NCBI GenBank assembly: GCA_012033335.1
Contig: JAAURB010000031.1
Location: forward strand, 1-52,112
Origin: Oscillatoriales cyanobacterium RM2_1_1
GTDB taxonomy: Bacteria; Cyanobacteriota; Cyanobacteriia; Cyanobacteriales; Microcoleaceae
Length of the DNA stretch: 52,112 nt
Direction: 5' to 3'
Positions 1 through 8,700 of this stretch are shown piece after piece. The notes beneath the pieces are model-generated. The model searched no databases, had not been told where the DNA came from, and worked only from the letters and a program-made list of their open reading frames with translations. How positions within the stretch are numbered: the stretch's first letter is position 1; each line of letters begins with the position of its first letter. The translations under genes and the position numbers were made by a program.

Positions 1-198
1 TTGTGTCTTAAGCTTTCTTTCAACACTTCTGGGCACTGCCCCCTTCAACCCCCCACTATTTGATAATTAATTACAACCATCTCCTTACGGGCATTTAGCC
101 TGCTGGGAAACGCAACATTTATTATTGAGCGCGCGGATCGCCAGAAGCCTGCCCGGAAAACGCCGAGACAGATGTTCTACCCTATTTAATTCCACATC
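1..198. other. Left-edge intergenic sequence
   Basis: This is non-coding sequence downstream of holA. I see no gene in it. Around 89-113 it carries a partial match (GGCATTTAGCCTGCTGGG) to the GTGCAGGCATCTT-type repeat found near 16.6, 28.3 and 34.3 kb. Confidence 0.5.
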
Positions 199-1185
199 CT
201 AAGCAGATTTAAAGAGCCTGCACAGCTCAATCAGCTTAGTTTGGAGGGCTAACTGAGCCTCGGCTCCCCGTTTGAGCTGAGTTTCTAAATCCAGCAGTAA
301 GGGCAGGGCTTGCTGAAGCTTCTCCAGGGACAGAAATTTCACCTCCTGCCGCAGAAAATAAATCCGGTTGGGATTGCCGACCTCAGCCGCTTTGGCCATT
401 TCCCGTTCATCCCGCACTCCCTGCTCGATCAACAACTTAATCCACAGCCACAGCCGCAACTGATTGACCAGGGTTGCCACAATTCTCAGGGCCGGTTCAT
501 TTTGATTTAACAAATCCCGGAGAATTTCCAGGGCTTGAGCACTATTCCCAGACTTGATCGCCCCCGCCAGTTTCAGACTGGTTTGGGTTGTGGTTTGTAC
601 CAGGGGGGCGATCGCCCGTTCATCCAGGGGTTGACTCTGGCTCAGACTGTAAAGTTTGAGTTTTTCGAGCTCATTGTAGAGCTGACGGGTATCATTTCCC
701 ACCGCCTCTACCAAAAATTCCATGGCTTTGGGGGTGAGGGGCACGTCTATTATCCGGGCGACCTGCCGCACCTGCTGCAATAACTGATCGGTTTTCCAGG
801 GGGAGGCCCGACTGAATTCTCGAAGGGTACCGTGGGCTTGAATTAATTTTGTAGACTTGAGTCGATTGTCAGGTTTGCTAACGGACGTTAACAATAAGAT
901 GGTAGTCGGGGGTAGGTGGGTTAGGGTGCGCTTGAGTTCTGCCAGGGTTTCCTCAGAACAGCGTTGCACCAAGGGAGTATTCACCAGCCAGATCAGGCGA
1001 TTGCCTGCACCAAATGGGGGAGTCATGGCTTGATTTAAACCAAATGTTATCCCATCGGATTGATCGGGTAGGATTTTGTCAAAATTAAAGCTAACCCAAC
1101 TGGGATCAAGGCTGGACTGATGTAATTCCGTAACTGCTCTGGCAATTAAGAAGTCATCATCTCCCCAATAGAGGTAAATTGGCAT
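199..1185 (-). CDS. holA: DNA polymerase III subunit delta
   Basis: This is the clamp-loader delta subunit, which opens the beta sliding clamp during replication. The 328-aa length fits the family. The N-terminus MPIYLYWGDDDFLI is the usual start of cyanobacterial HolA proteins (the Y-x-G-D/E-D motif of the AAA+-like domain), followed by the conserved residues 85-110 that include LLLTSVSKPDNR. The C-terminal third is helical (collar domain; ends KLIELCRLFKSA). The ATG at 1183-1185 diverges from the phosphoesterase-like gene on the other strand, whose likely start is at 1260, so the promoters share about 75 bp. The assignment rests on recognisable family sequence; function is inferred. Confidence 0.9.
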   Translation of the reverse strand: MPIYLYWGDDDFLIARAVTELHQSSLDPSWVSFNFDKILPDQSDGITFGLNQAMTPPFGAGNRLIWLVNTPLVQRCSEETLAELKRTLTHLPPTTILLLTSVSKPDNRLKSTKLIQAHGTLREFSRASPWKTDQLLQQVRQVARIIDVPLTPKAMEFLVEAVGNDTRQLYNELEKLKLYSLSQSQPLDERAIAPLVQTTTQTSLKLAGAIKSGNSAQALEILRDLLNQNEPALRIVATLVNQLRLWLWIKLLIEQGVRDEREMAKAAEVGNPNRIYFLRQEVKFLSLEKLQQALPLLLDLETQLKRGAEAQLALQTKLIELCRLFKSA

Positions 1186-1259
1186 TAGTAAGTTTTAGCA
1201 ACATTGAGGGGACTAATTTGGACGATATCTACCAAGTTTATGTTAGCCGAGTGGCACAT

Positions 1260-2015
1260 ATGACCTTACCCGAGGCTTATCTCTCTCAACTGGAACATAT
1301 CCAAGAGTCTCCAAAATATCGGCTAGAAGCAAACGGTACCAGAATTGCTGTCCCCTTCCCCGGGTATAGCGTAATCACTTGCCCGGCAGGGGAATCCACC
1401 CAAAACCAGGGGTTCTACCAGAACTTGAAAACCTGTCAGCACCAGCTTGAAAAAATCCTGGGAACGGACTTGCTGATTTCAGTGCCCCCAGAGAGCCTGC
1501 ACCTGACCCTGGCGGACTTGATCTGGGATAGTTCCTATGAGGTCGCTGTCCAGCAAACTCCTGAATTTGAACCCCGGCTGCGACGGGCGATCGCCCAGTC
1601 TTTCACAGCCTTTACTGAGACCCAAACCCAAGCCCCAGCCCCAATTGCCTGGCAGGTTTTTGGTCTGCTAGTCATGGCAAGAGCCATTGGGGTTTGCCTG
1701 GTACCCAGGGATGAGAGCGCTTATGACACCACAGTCCAGATCCGGCGAATGCTCTATCAAAATTCCGATCTGATGGCCCTGGGAATTGAGCAGCAGTATC
1801 ATTTCACAGCCCATATTACCCTGGGATACTTTGGGAAAATTTCACCGGAGTTAAACCGGGAAAAGATCAGTCAAGCACTGGCCGATCTGAATTCTCAATG
1901 GATTGATTCTCCTCAAGAGCTCTCCGTACATCGGGTTGAGTTGCGGAAGTTTGATGACATGACCCAATATTATCGGGAACCAGACTGGCCCACCTTAAGA
2001 TTTGATCCTGATTAA
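1260..2015 (+). CDS. 2H phosphoesterase-like protein (DUF1868-like)
   Basis: A 251-aa protein with two H-x-T/S-type motifs, SLHLTL near residue 85 and HITLGYF near residue 180 of the mature frame. This spacing is typical of the 2H phosphoesterase superfamily, whose members hydrolyse 2',3'-cyclic or related phosphodiester bonds. The open frame extends upstream to a TTG at 1179, but the ATG at 1260 (MTLPEAYLSQ) is preferred because the extension would overlap the holA start. It is followed 16 nt downstream by pilD on the same strand, so the two are probably co-transcribed. The substrate is unknown; calling it DUF1868 is from memory of the family. Confidence 0.7.
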   Translation: MTLPEAYLSQLEHIQESPKYRLEANGTRIAVPFPGYSVITCPAGESTQNQGFYQNLKTCQHQLEKILGTDLLISVPPESLHLTLADLIWDSSYEVAVQQTPEFEPRLRRAIAQSFTAFTETQTQAPAPIAWQVFGLLVMARAIGVCLVPRDESAYDTTVQIRRMLYQNSDLMALGIEQQYHFTAHITLGYFGKISPELNREKISQALADLNSQWIDSPQELSVHRVELRKFDDMTQYYREPDWPTLRFDPD

Positions 2016-2031
2016 TCGGGTTGACTTTGAG

Positions 2032-2868
2032 ATGGAACTGATTGCCTTCCTGATTGCCAATTTAATTGTTTTTGTCTTGGGAGCCTCCATTGGCAGCTTT
2101 CTCAATGTCGTGATTTATCGAGTGCCAGCCGGATTGTCCATTCTCCATCCCCCCTCCCGCTGTCCCCAATGCCTGACTCGTTTGGGTCTGGCTGAAAACG
2201 TTCCGATTTTGGGTTGGCTCTGGTTGCAGGGGCGCTGTAAGCACTGCCGTACCAGAATTTCACCCCGTTATCCGATTGTTGAGGCAGTCGTTGGCATTTT
2301 ATTTTTAGTTGTATTCTGGTTAACGGGAACCCGGATTGAAACCGTTGGATACTGGATGTTTTTTAGCTGGTTATTTGCCCTAGCCCTGATTGATCTGGAT
2401 ACTCTGACGTTACCGAATGCCTTAACCCAATCAGGTCTCTTAGCAGGCTTGGGGTTTCAAGTGGCGTTGGGGATTGAGCAGTCACCGGATTGGATCTGGA
2501 TTAATTCTCCTGCGATCCCTGAGGGCTTAATCACCGGGATTCTGGGGGCTGTGGTGGGAATCTGGCTGCTCGACAGCATTTCCCTAATTGGCTCGATGAT
2601 GCTGGGGAAAACCGCTATGGGAGCCGGAGACAGCAAACTGGCTGCCATGATGGGGGCCTGGCTGGGGTGGAAATTGCTATTGGTGGCGGGATTTGTGGCC
2701 TGTGGCCTAGGGGCTTTTGTCGGGGGTGGGGCGATCGCCTTGAAATTAATCAACCGTCAGCAGCCCATTCCATTTGGCCCGTTTCTGGCCGTTGGGGCGG
2801 GAATTGCTGCCCTGGGAGGAAGCGTCCTGATTACAACTTATTTAGATCTGTTTTTTCCCCTGCGTTGA
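2032..2868 (+). CDS. pilD: Prepilin peptidase / N-methyltransferase
   Basis: A polytopic membrane aspartic protease that cleaves and N-methylates type IV prepilins, needed for pili, motility and DNA uptake. The N-terminal region has the GSFLNVVIYRVP motif followed by a zinc-binding quartet (CPQC and CKHC) typical of bifunctional PilD enzymes. The two catalytic aspartates are visible in LIDLDTLTLPN and GAGDSKLAAMMG. I place the start at the ATG at 2032 (MELIAFLIANL), not at 2002, because the earlier start overlaps the preceding gene and adds a non-conserved charged stretch. At 278 aa the length is normal. It sits between the phosphoesterase-like gene and a DUF2007-like gene, all on the same strand; no pilin genes are in the window. 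Confidence 0.92.
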   Translation: MELIAFLIANLIVFVLGASIGSFLNVVIYRVPAGLSILHPPSRCPQCLTRLGLAENVPILGWLWLQGRCKHCRTRISPRYPIVEAVVGILFLVVFWLTGTRIETVGYWMFFSWLFALALIDLDTLTLPNALTQSGLLAGLGFQVALGIEQSPDWIWINSPAIPEGLITGILGAVVGIWLLDSISLIGSMMLGKTAMGAGDSKLAAMMGAWLGWKLLLVAGFVACGLGAFVGGGAIALKLINRQQPIPFGPFLAVGAGIAALGGSVLITTYLDLFFPLR

Positions 2869-2887
2869 TTTGGAGGACTGTTCAGTC

Positions 2888-3136
2888 ATGTTCCACGGAG
2901 ATTGGGTGACGATTCGAACGACCGCAACCCGCTGGGAGGCGGAGTTAATGCAGCAGATTCTCCTGGAGCATGAGATTGCGGTGCGGTTGGTGGACTGGGG
3001 AGCTAGTGCTTATCTGGGAATGGGCAGCCTGACAGCGTTACAGGTTCAAGTTCATCAAGAATGGGCCGCTCGATTACTCACCAGTCCAGTTGAAGAGGAT
3101 GAATCTTCTGATGAATCTTTCAAAGCAGAAACTTGA
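2888..3136 (+). CDS. DUF2007-like small protein
   Basis: An 82-aa protein with one compact alpha/beta unit: a WVTIRTTAT strand, a helix WEAELMQQILLEHEI, then a strand VRLVDWG and an acidic tail. This resembles DUF2007 (a putative signal-transducing domain related to PII-like folds), which also starts with a strand and an E-A-x-x-x-x-x-L-x-x-x-x-I helix. The ATG at 2888 follows a GGAGG at 2872-2876. It starts 19 nt after pilD, so it is likely the last gene of that unit. Its role is unknown. Confidence 0.6.
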   Translation: MFHGDWVTIRTTATRWEAELMQQILLEHEIAVRLVDWGASAYLGMGSLTALQVQVHQEWAARLLTSPVEEDESSDESFKAET

Positions 3137-3203
3137 TCCCCCAGGAAGAAGTTATGGCCTCCGCCCCATTCCCATCCAGCAGCATTGGAAACGCTTTAAA
3201 AAA

Positions 3204-3224
3204 GAGGTATTAATGCAATACCTC
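3204..3224 (-). terminator. Hairpin with T6 on the minus strand
   Basis: A perfect 8-bp stem (GAGGTATT / AATACCTC, 5-nt loop). Read on the minus strand it is followed immediately by TTTTTT (+ strand A run at 3198-3203), the layout of an intrinsic terminator. No minus-strand gene leads into it: the next one upstream starts at 7563. It could end an unannotated antisense or small transcript from 3225-3413, or serve as a plus-strand 3' hairpin for the pilD unit. Confidence 0.4.
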
Positions 3225-3323
3225 TACCCATTCAGTTCGTAGGTACATCTCAATATTTTAGATGAACGGTTTGGAGGGAAAGTTCCCTGTTGAAAGTTTC
3301 ATGAGGCATCAATATCATCCAGG

Positions 3324-3339
3324 CCACTTGATCAAGTGG
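3324..3339. promoter_or_regulatory. 16-bp perfect palindrome upstream of RTX gene
   Basis: CCACTTGATCAAGTGG is a perfect palindrome 75 bp before the RTX start codon. A second palindrome, AATTGATATCAATT, lies at 3387-3400, 14 bp before the ATG. Two dyads in a promoter-sized gap suggest operators, but I do not recognise the regulator. Confidence 0.4.
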
Positions 3340-3413
3340 AACACCCCTGCTAATTTATCCGGAGCTCTCTAACCCCTATCCGAATGAATTGATATCAATT
3401 GGGATAGTGTAGG

Positions 3414-4418
3414 ATGTTTAATCGAATTCTTAACTTTTTAGTCGATCAGGCTTGGCCCTTTGCTAAGCCTTTTGTAGAGGTTATATTTCCAGAATATAAG
3501 CCAGTAATTAATCTGGTGGACAAGGTAGTCACCCCCTGGCTTGATCAATTGTTAGAAGATTTTGAAGTAACAATTGATGGCTCGTCTTTAATTGATGTTA
3601 CTAAAATTTTAAATGAGCCCGATGTTCTGAAGGAATATCAGGCCCTGACTCAACGGTCAGCAGATTCATCCAAACTCTATTTACTCACTGAAAATACTGA
3701 TATTTTAGCGCCGACGGGAATGCCCATCCCCTTCTCAGCAACGGGAGAGATTCAAGCCCAATGGACAGAGGACAATTCCGGAGGAATCTTGGCCCTGGGG
3801 GGAGATGATTTTTTGATTGGCTCTAGTCAAATTGATTTTATCAATGGCAATCAGGGGGATGATTTGCTCGCCGGGGCCGGGGGCAATGATTTAATCCGGG
3901 GAGGTAAGGGAGATGATGCGATCGCCGGGGACAGCGGAAATGACATTATCAATGGCAACCGCGACCGAGATCTATTGCAGGGGGGGGAAGGAGATGACTT
4001 TCTCCGGGGTGGAAAAGACAATGATACGCTTCAAGGCGGGGCAGGCAATGACATCTTAATTGGCGATCTGGGAACCGATGTGCTCTCTGGAGGAACTGGG
4101 GCGGATCAATTTATTCTGGCGACTAGCCCGGAGCTTCAGACTGATGTTTTATTGGCGGATGTGATTATGGATTTGAGTTTCACGGAGGGGGATCGGATTA
4201 GGGTTGTAGCGGACTTTACTGCCAGTAATTTGAGCTTTGAAAGCTTCAACGGGACTGCCAATCTGACCCTGGCCAATGGCAGTACTCAGGGTACGATTTT
4301 ACGGGAAGTGTCCAGCGGGAATATTCTGGGGGTTGTGGCGGATGTGACAAATGCCGATTTAATCCGAGATAATGTGACTCTGGTGAGCCCCAACGATGCT
4401 GTATTGCTGATTGGCTAA
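3414..4418 (+). CDS. RTX-type calcium-binding protein
   Basis: A 334-aa protein. Residues 1-110 form a non-repetitive hydrophobic/aromatic N-terminus without a Sec signal peptide. Residues of roughly 140-235 carry tandem GGxGxDxUx nonapeptides (for example GGKGDDAIAGDSGNDII), the calcium-binding beta-roll of RTX proteins. The C-terminal 100 residues (DRIRVVADF, LTLANGSTQG) look like the region that often carries a type I secretion signal. RTX proteins usually leave by an ABC-type type I exporter; none is encoded here. Two palindromes precede the gene. A second RTX protein lies at 42124-43029. Cargo function is unknown. Confidence 0.85.
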   Translation: MFNRILNFLVDQAWPFAKPFVEVIFPEYKPVINLVDKVVTPWLDQLLEDFEVTIDGSSLIDVTKILNEPDVLKEYQALTQRSADSSKLYLLTENTDILAPTGMPIPFSATGEIQAQWTEDNSGGILALGGDDFLIGSSQIDFINGNQGDDLLAGAGGNDLIRGGKGDDAIAGDSGNDIINGNRDRDLLQGGEGDDFLRGGKDNDTLQGGAGNDILIGDLGTDVLSGGTGADQFILATSPELQTDVLLADVIMDLSFTEGDRIRVVADFTASNLSFESFNGTANLTLANGSTQGTILREVSSGNILGVVADVTNADLIRDNVTLVSPNDAVLLIG

Positions 4419-4601
4419 AGTTCTTGTGAAGCTTATCCATTCCACTTCCATTCCAGTTCCATCAGGCAGTATTCTAAATGCTATGGCATTGGTCATCACA
4501 TTTAGGACATTTTTGTAGAGGCGTTCTGTGCCTCCCTGAAAATATCTCCGTCCCAAGGGCAGTGACTGCGGCTATAAATACGGCAGAATCGGGAAGTGGC
4601 T

Positions 4602-6332
4602 ATGGTGGAATTTAAAGATGTTCAAGGTCATTGGGCCCAAGGATGTATTGAGAAGTTAGTTGGGCTAGGACTGACTAAGGGATACGACGATGGCACATTC
4701 AGGCCCGATGCCTTCGTGACTCGGGCTGAGTTTGCAGCCTTTGCCAGTCGTGCCTTTCCAAACCAGCCTATAATTCGCCAGCCCTTTGACTTCAAAGACG
4801 TTCCCCCCACTCACTGGGCTTATCCTGAGATTGCCAAAGCCTATCGCCAGGGGTTTCTCAGCGGCTACGCCGACCAGAGCTTTCGACCCTCCCAAAATAT
4901 TCTGCGGGTTCATGCTTTGATTTCCCTGGCCAGCGGGCTGAGACTCCCCCTGACCCAACCGGCTAACTATACCCTGACCCAGACTTTTAATGATGGTAGT
5001 GAGGTGCCAGAATATGGCCGAACTGTAGTTGCCGCCGCCACCGAAAGAGGATTGGTGGTGAACTATCCCGATGTCCGCTTCCTCCGACCCAATGCCTCAG
5101 CCACCCGAGCTGAAATTGCGGCGTTTCTGGTTCAAGCCCTCCTGAAACCGGGGGAATCCTCACCGGTTTCAGCCCAATATCGGGCTCAAACTTCCCTGGT
5201 TCCGGCTCCGGTTGGCGAGATCCGAGGAGTCTGGCTGACGAATATTGATAGCAATGTTTTGTACTATCCAGAAACCCTAACCCAGGCCATTAATCTATTA
5301 GCAGAATTAAATATAAATACTCTCTATCCTGTTGTCTGGAACCGGGGTTATACCCTCTACCCCAGTGCCGTAATGGAGCGGTTGATTGGCACAAAAATTT
5401 ATCCAATTTCACTGTTAGAAGATCGCAACATTTTAAATGAGATCATCCCTCAAGCTCGGGCTAAAAACATGAGTGTAATTCCCTGGTTTGAGTTCGGGTT
5501 TATGGTGCCTCAATCTTCTAAAATCATCCAAACCCGCCGTCATTGGATGACCCAACGTCAAGATGGTAGTTTTCTCGTTCCAGAAACTGAAGGCTCTACT
5601 AATATGCTGGCCTGGTTGAATCCATTTCATCCCCAGGTACAACAGTTTATGCTGGATTTAGTTCTGGAGGTGGTACGCAATTATGACATTGAAGGCATTC
5701 AGATTGATGATCATTTCGGTTTACCCGTTGAGCTCGGTTATGATCCCTTCACCATTCAACTATATCGCCGGGAACATGACGGCAAAACCCCGCCGCCTAA
5801 TTTTAGAGATCCAGAATGGATTGCCTGGAGAGCCAATAAAATCACAGACTTTATTATGCGGCTATTCTGGATGATCAAAGAATACAAACCCAGGTATATT
5901 CTGAGCCTTTCTCCTAATACCCAGGCATTTTCCTACAATAATTACCTGCAAGACTGGCACACCTGGGAACAGAGCGGTTATTTAGAAGAAATTGTTATGC
6001 AGGTTTATCGCAACAATTTAGAGTCCTTTTCTCCCGATTTACAACGGCCTGAAGTTTTGGATGGGAAGATTCATGTTCCGTTTGGGATTGGGATTCTGAC
6101 GGGGTTACGGGATCGACCGGCTCAGCTTAGTATGGTGGAAGCTCAGGTTCAAGAAACCCGCGATCGCCGATTTGCTGGGGTAGCATTCTTCTTCTATGAA
6201 AGTTTGCGGGTACTGACCAGTACAGCCACTGGAAAAGCAGAATTTCAAGCCCTATTCCCGAGCTCAACTGCCAGACCTAAAATTGTGAATGCGTCGATTC
6301 CGGCAAGGCCAGATACTGAGCTTAATCCCTGA
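4602..6332 (+). CDS. SLH-domain protein with GHL10 (family 10-like glycosyl hydrolase) domain
   Basis: About 576 aa. Three N-terminal S-layer homology domains are visible (FKDVQGHWAQ, FKDVPPTHWAY, then a looser third ending NASATRAEIAAFLVQAL), which usually anchor a protein to peptidoglycan or secondary wall polymer. The rest, from GEIRGVWLTNIDSN, is a GHL10/DUF187 (beta/alpha)8 hydrolase-like domain with PWFEFGFM and the acidic motif GIQIDDHF. No signal peptide precedes the SLH domains with either the GTG at 4596 or the ATG at 4602, odd for a cell-surface protein. A paralogue with a signal peptide but no SLH domains is at 37660-38868. The substrate is probably a cell-wall or extracellular glycan, by inference. 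Confidence 0.85.
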   Translation: MVEFKDVQGHWAQGCIEKLVGLGLTKGYDDGTFRPDAFVTRAEFAAFASRAFPNQPIIRQPFDFKDVPPTHWAYPEIAKAYRQGFLSGYADQSFRPSQNILRVHALISLASGLRLPLTQPANYTLTQTFNDGSEVPEYGRTVVAAATERGLVVNYPDVRFLRPNASATRAEIAAFLVQALLKPGESSPVSAQYRAQTSLVPAPVGEIRGVWLTNIDSNVLYYPETLTQAINLLAELNINTLYPVVWNRGYTLYPSAVMERLIGTKIYPISLLEDRNILNEIIPQARAKNMSVIPWFEFGFMVPQSSKIIQTRRHWMTQRQDGSFLVPETEGSTNMLAWLNPFHPQVQQFMLDLVLEVVRNYDIEGIQIDDHFGLPVELGYDPFTIQLYRREHDGKTPPPNFRDPEWIAWRANKITDFIMRLFWMIKEYKPRYILSLSPNTQAFSYNNYLQDWHTWEQSGYLEEIVMQVYRNNLESFSPDLQRPEVLDGKIHVPFGIGILTGLRDRPAQLSMVEAQVQETRDRRFAGVAFFFYESLRVLTSTATGKAEFQALFPSSTARPKIVNASIPARPDTELNP

Positions 6333-6358
6333 ATTTTATTTCTGAATTTTAATCGAGT

Positions 6359-6817
6359 ATGATTACAATTCGTCCCTATTTTGATCAGGATTGGGAGGCA
6401 ATTTGCCGAGTTCATGATCGAGCCCAACCCAGTGAATTTGTAGGGACATTTGATTTTCCGGTCAAATCATCCCTGGCAGAAAACTATAAGATTCAAATGC
6501 TCCTCCCTCAATGCTTGAAGTTCGTTGCCTGTGACGGGGAAACTGTGGTGGGATTTTTGATTATCCAGGGTCATGCAATTAATTTATTGTATGTTGATCC
6601 AGATTGTCAAAATCAGGGAATTGGAGGGCGATTGTTGCAATTGGCCCTGGATATTATGGGTAGTCCAGTCTGGACGGTGACCATCGCTGGAAATATGCGA
6701 GCCCGGAGATTTTATCAACGGGCTGGGTTTCAGCTCGTTGATCAGTTTGAAGGGAAAGTTAAGGATCATCCCTGTCAATTTGTCCGGTTGAAATGGGGGG
6801 AAGATACTTCTTCCTAA
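6359..6817 (+). CDS. GNAT-family N-acetyltransferase
   Basis: A 152-aa GCN5-related acetyltransferase. The acetyl-CoA-binding signature is NQGIGGRLLQLAL (Q-x-x-G-x-G/A), after the strand NLLYVDPDCQ; the C-terminal motif B is NMRARRFYQRAGFQLV. The ATG at 6359 starts a typical N-terminus (MITIRPYFDQDWEAI). It lies 26 bp after the SLH/glycosidase gene on the same strand and converges on the Uma2 gene, with only 8 bp between stops. The acceptor substrate cannot be told from sequence. Confidence 0.85.
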   Translation: MITIRPYFDQDWEAICRVHDRAQPSEFVGTFDFPVKSSLAENYKIQMLLPQCLKFVACDGETVVGFLIIQGHAINLLYVDPDCQNQGIGGRLLQLALDIMGSPVWTVTIAGNMRARRFYQRAGFQLVDQFEGKVKDHPCQFVRLKWGEDTSS

Positions 6818-6825
6818 ATGTCTTC

Positions 6826-7563
6826 TTAAGTGTCTTCTGGATTGATTCCTTGCGATCGCAGCAATTCAGCCAAGTGTTCAGCTCGCTGCCGCTGCTGTTC
6901 CAATTCAAGTTCTGCCTGGTCGGCCCGCTGGCGTTCCTGGTCGGCCCGTTGAGACTCTTGGTCAGCCCGTTGAGACTCCTGCTGTCGCAGTTGATCCAGT
7001 TCAACGGGGGTCAAAAACTTCTGGCCATCGGGCCGATAAATTTCTAGGCCGGTATCTGTCAATTCAAACCGAATTTCCAGGCGAGGACTGACCCAACCGT
7101 TGATCTGTTCAATGGGTTCTAACCAATTTTCAGTACGCAGTAATCCAGTTAATTCCTGTTGTTGAGGGTCATAGAGATAATATTCTTCAACCCCATAGCG
7201 CTGGTAAAATAACAATTTCTCTGCCATCTGTCGGGCTCGATTTCCAGGGGAAATAATCTCAAATATAACCTGGGGTGCAATGTTGTTTTCCTGCCATTGC
7301 CGATAGGATTCCCGGTCTCCCTTGGGACAACCCAAAACTACCATGACATCTGGAGCTTGACGGATTTTAGGGTGACCCTCAACGGGATACCAGAGCAAAT
7401 CCCCCGCAACAAAAACCGGTTCAATCAGGGCAAAAAGAATTTCTAGATTTTCTTTAATAATGACAATCCAGCGGAATTTTTGGGTGTTGTCTGCCATCGG
7501 TTGGCCGTCACTTTCGGGGTAGAGAATGGGGGACGAAGCGACAGGGGTGAGTTGCTGTACCAT
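6826..7563 (-). CDS. Uma2/DUF820 family protein (PD-(D/E)XK nuclease fold)
   Basis: A 245-aa member of the Uma2 family, multicopy in cyanobacteria and of restriction-endonuclease-like fold. The core motifs are APDVMVVLG (the D), VIFEIISPGN (the E) and the following K in MAEKLLFYQRYGVEEYYLYDP. Residues of about 195-235 are heptad-like repeats (ESQRADQ, ESQRADQ, ERQRADQ) predicted to be coiled coil. No nuclease activity or target is established for most members. It is convergent with the acetyltransferase gene. Confidence 0.85.
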   Translation of the reverse strand: MVQQLTPVASSPILYPESDGQPMADNTQKFRWIVIIKENLEILFALIEPVFVAGDLLWYPVEGHPKIRQAPDVMVVLGCPKGDRESYRQWQENNIAPQVIFEIISPGNRARQMAEKLLFYQRYGVEEYYLYDPQQQELTGLLRTENWLEPIEQINGWVSPRLEIRFELTDTGLEIYRPDGQKFLTPVELDQLRQQESQRADQESQRADQERQRADQAELELEQQRQRAEHLAELLRSQGINPEDT

Positions 7564-7615
7564 GATAGCTCCTTGATTTTACATCCTGGATTTTTGTATC
7601 CTCAATTTCCCAGAT

Positions 7616-7697
7616 AGCAATCCTATCTCATTCGTGAACAAGATTAGAGAGGGGTTTGGGAACGAACCAAGAAGGACAACGCCCCCTTCACCCCCTC
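7616..7697. repeat. Truncated copy of the AGCAATCC dispersed element
   Basis: This stretch matches the reverse complement of the complete element at 18829-18969: AGCAATCCTATCTCA, then AAGATTAGAGAGGGGTTTG, then CCCCCTTCACCCCC. Internal sequence is missing, and the right-hand GGATTGCT end is absent. The rest of the 7564-8004 gap shows no gene; I see no other feature in it. Confidence 0.6.
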
Positions 7698-8004
7698 TTA
7701 CAAATCAATAGTTTTTCTTACGGCGATTTTCAATCCCATGAGGTCAGGATTTGGAACTGGGTGGCGCGGTGCGCCCCCAACTCCCGCGCTCCCCTTAGAA
7801 ACACCGTATAAATACCACAACCCTGATCGCTGGCAGATTGCTGATCGGGATGGCGGTGATCCAGGATTGGGTTCGATCAATGTTGAATGATTCCCATCAC
7901 AACTATCCTTAAAACTGTAGCATTTCTATCGGGGGAGGCCGCGAACATCATGGTTCAAATTCACTTTTTATAACTACAATTCGGTCAAGAGCTGGAGCAA
8001 TGAG

Positions 8005-8589
8005 ATGAAAAAAGCACTGGTGGTTGCGACAGGAAATCCCGGCAAATTAAAAGAGATCCAGGATTATCTAACGGATCTCGAGGTCGAGTTACAACTGAAA
8101 CCTCCGGATCTAGAAGTCGAAGAAACCGGAGAAACCTTTGAAGCCAATGCCTGCCTCAAGGCGGCTACAGTGGCTCGGTTCACTCAGCAATGGGCGATCG
8201 CCGACGACTCTGGATTGGCAGTTGATGCCCTCAATGGAGCGCCAGGGATCTATTCTGCCCGCTATGCCCCCACCAGCACCGAGTGCATTGCCCGAGTCCT
8301 GGGAGAACTCGGCAACAACCCTAATCGTCAGGCGCAATTTATCTGTGCCATGGCGATCGCCCGTCCCGATGGTTCGATTGCCCTGCAAGCCAGAGGAATT
8401 TGTCCAGGGGAGATTCTGATTGCTCCCCGAGGATCATCGGGATTCGGTTACGATCCGATTTTCTATGTCTCTAGTGAGCGCCTGACTTTTGCGGAGATGT
8501 CGCCGGAGACCAAGCATCAAGTTTCCCATCGGGGTCAAGCCTTTAAAATTCTGCTGCCCCAACTGCGGGAGCTGCTGGGTTTGGCATGA
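8005..8589 (+). CDS. rdgB: Non-canonical purine NTP pyrophosphatase (RdgB/HAM1)
   Basis: A 194-aa house-cleaning enzyme that hydrolyses dITP, ITP and XTP to monophosphates, keeping deaminated purines out of DNA and RNA. The N-terminal nucleotide-binding strand (LVVATGNPGKLKEI), the catalytic region (WAIADDSGLAVDALNGAPGIYSAR), the FGYDPIFY motif and the C-terminal SHRG motif are all present. Length and start (MKKALVVATGNPGK) are standard for the family. Confidence 0.95.
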   Translation: MKKALVVATGNPGKLKEIQDYLTDLEVELQLKPPDLEVEETGETFEANACLKAATVARFTQQWAIADDSGLAVDALNGAPGIYSARYAPTSTECIARVLGELGNNPNRQAQFICAMAIARPDGSIALQARGICPGEILIAPRGSSGFGYDPIFYVSSERLTFAEMSPETKHQVSHRGQAFKILLPQLRELLGLA

Positions 8590-8700
8590 ATTCCAGGGAT
8601 TGATCCGGGTTAGTCAGGTTCCGGCGCATAACGGCTTCGAGTCGTCATAACTTCAAGGGTCAGAATTGATAAGGAAGTGTTCTTCCAGGCAAACTTGAGT

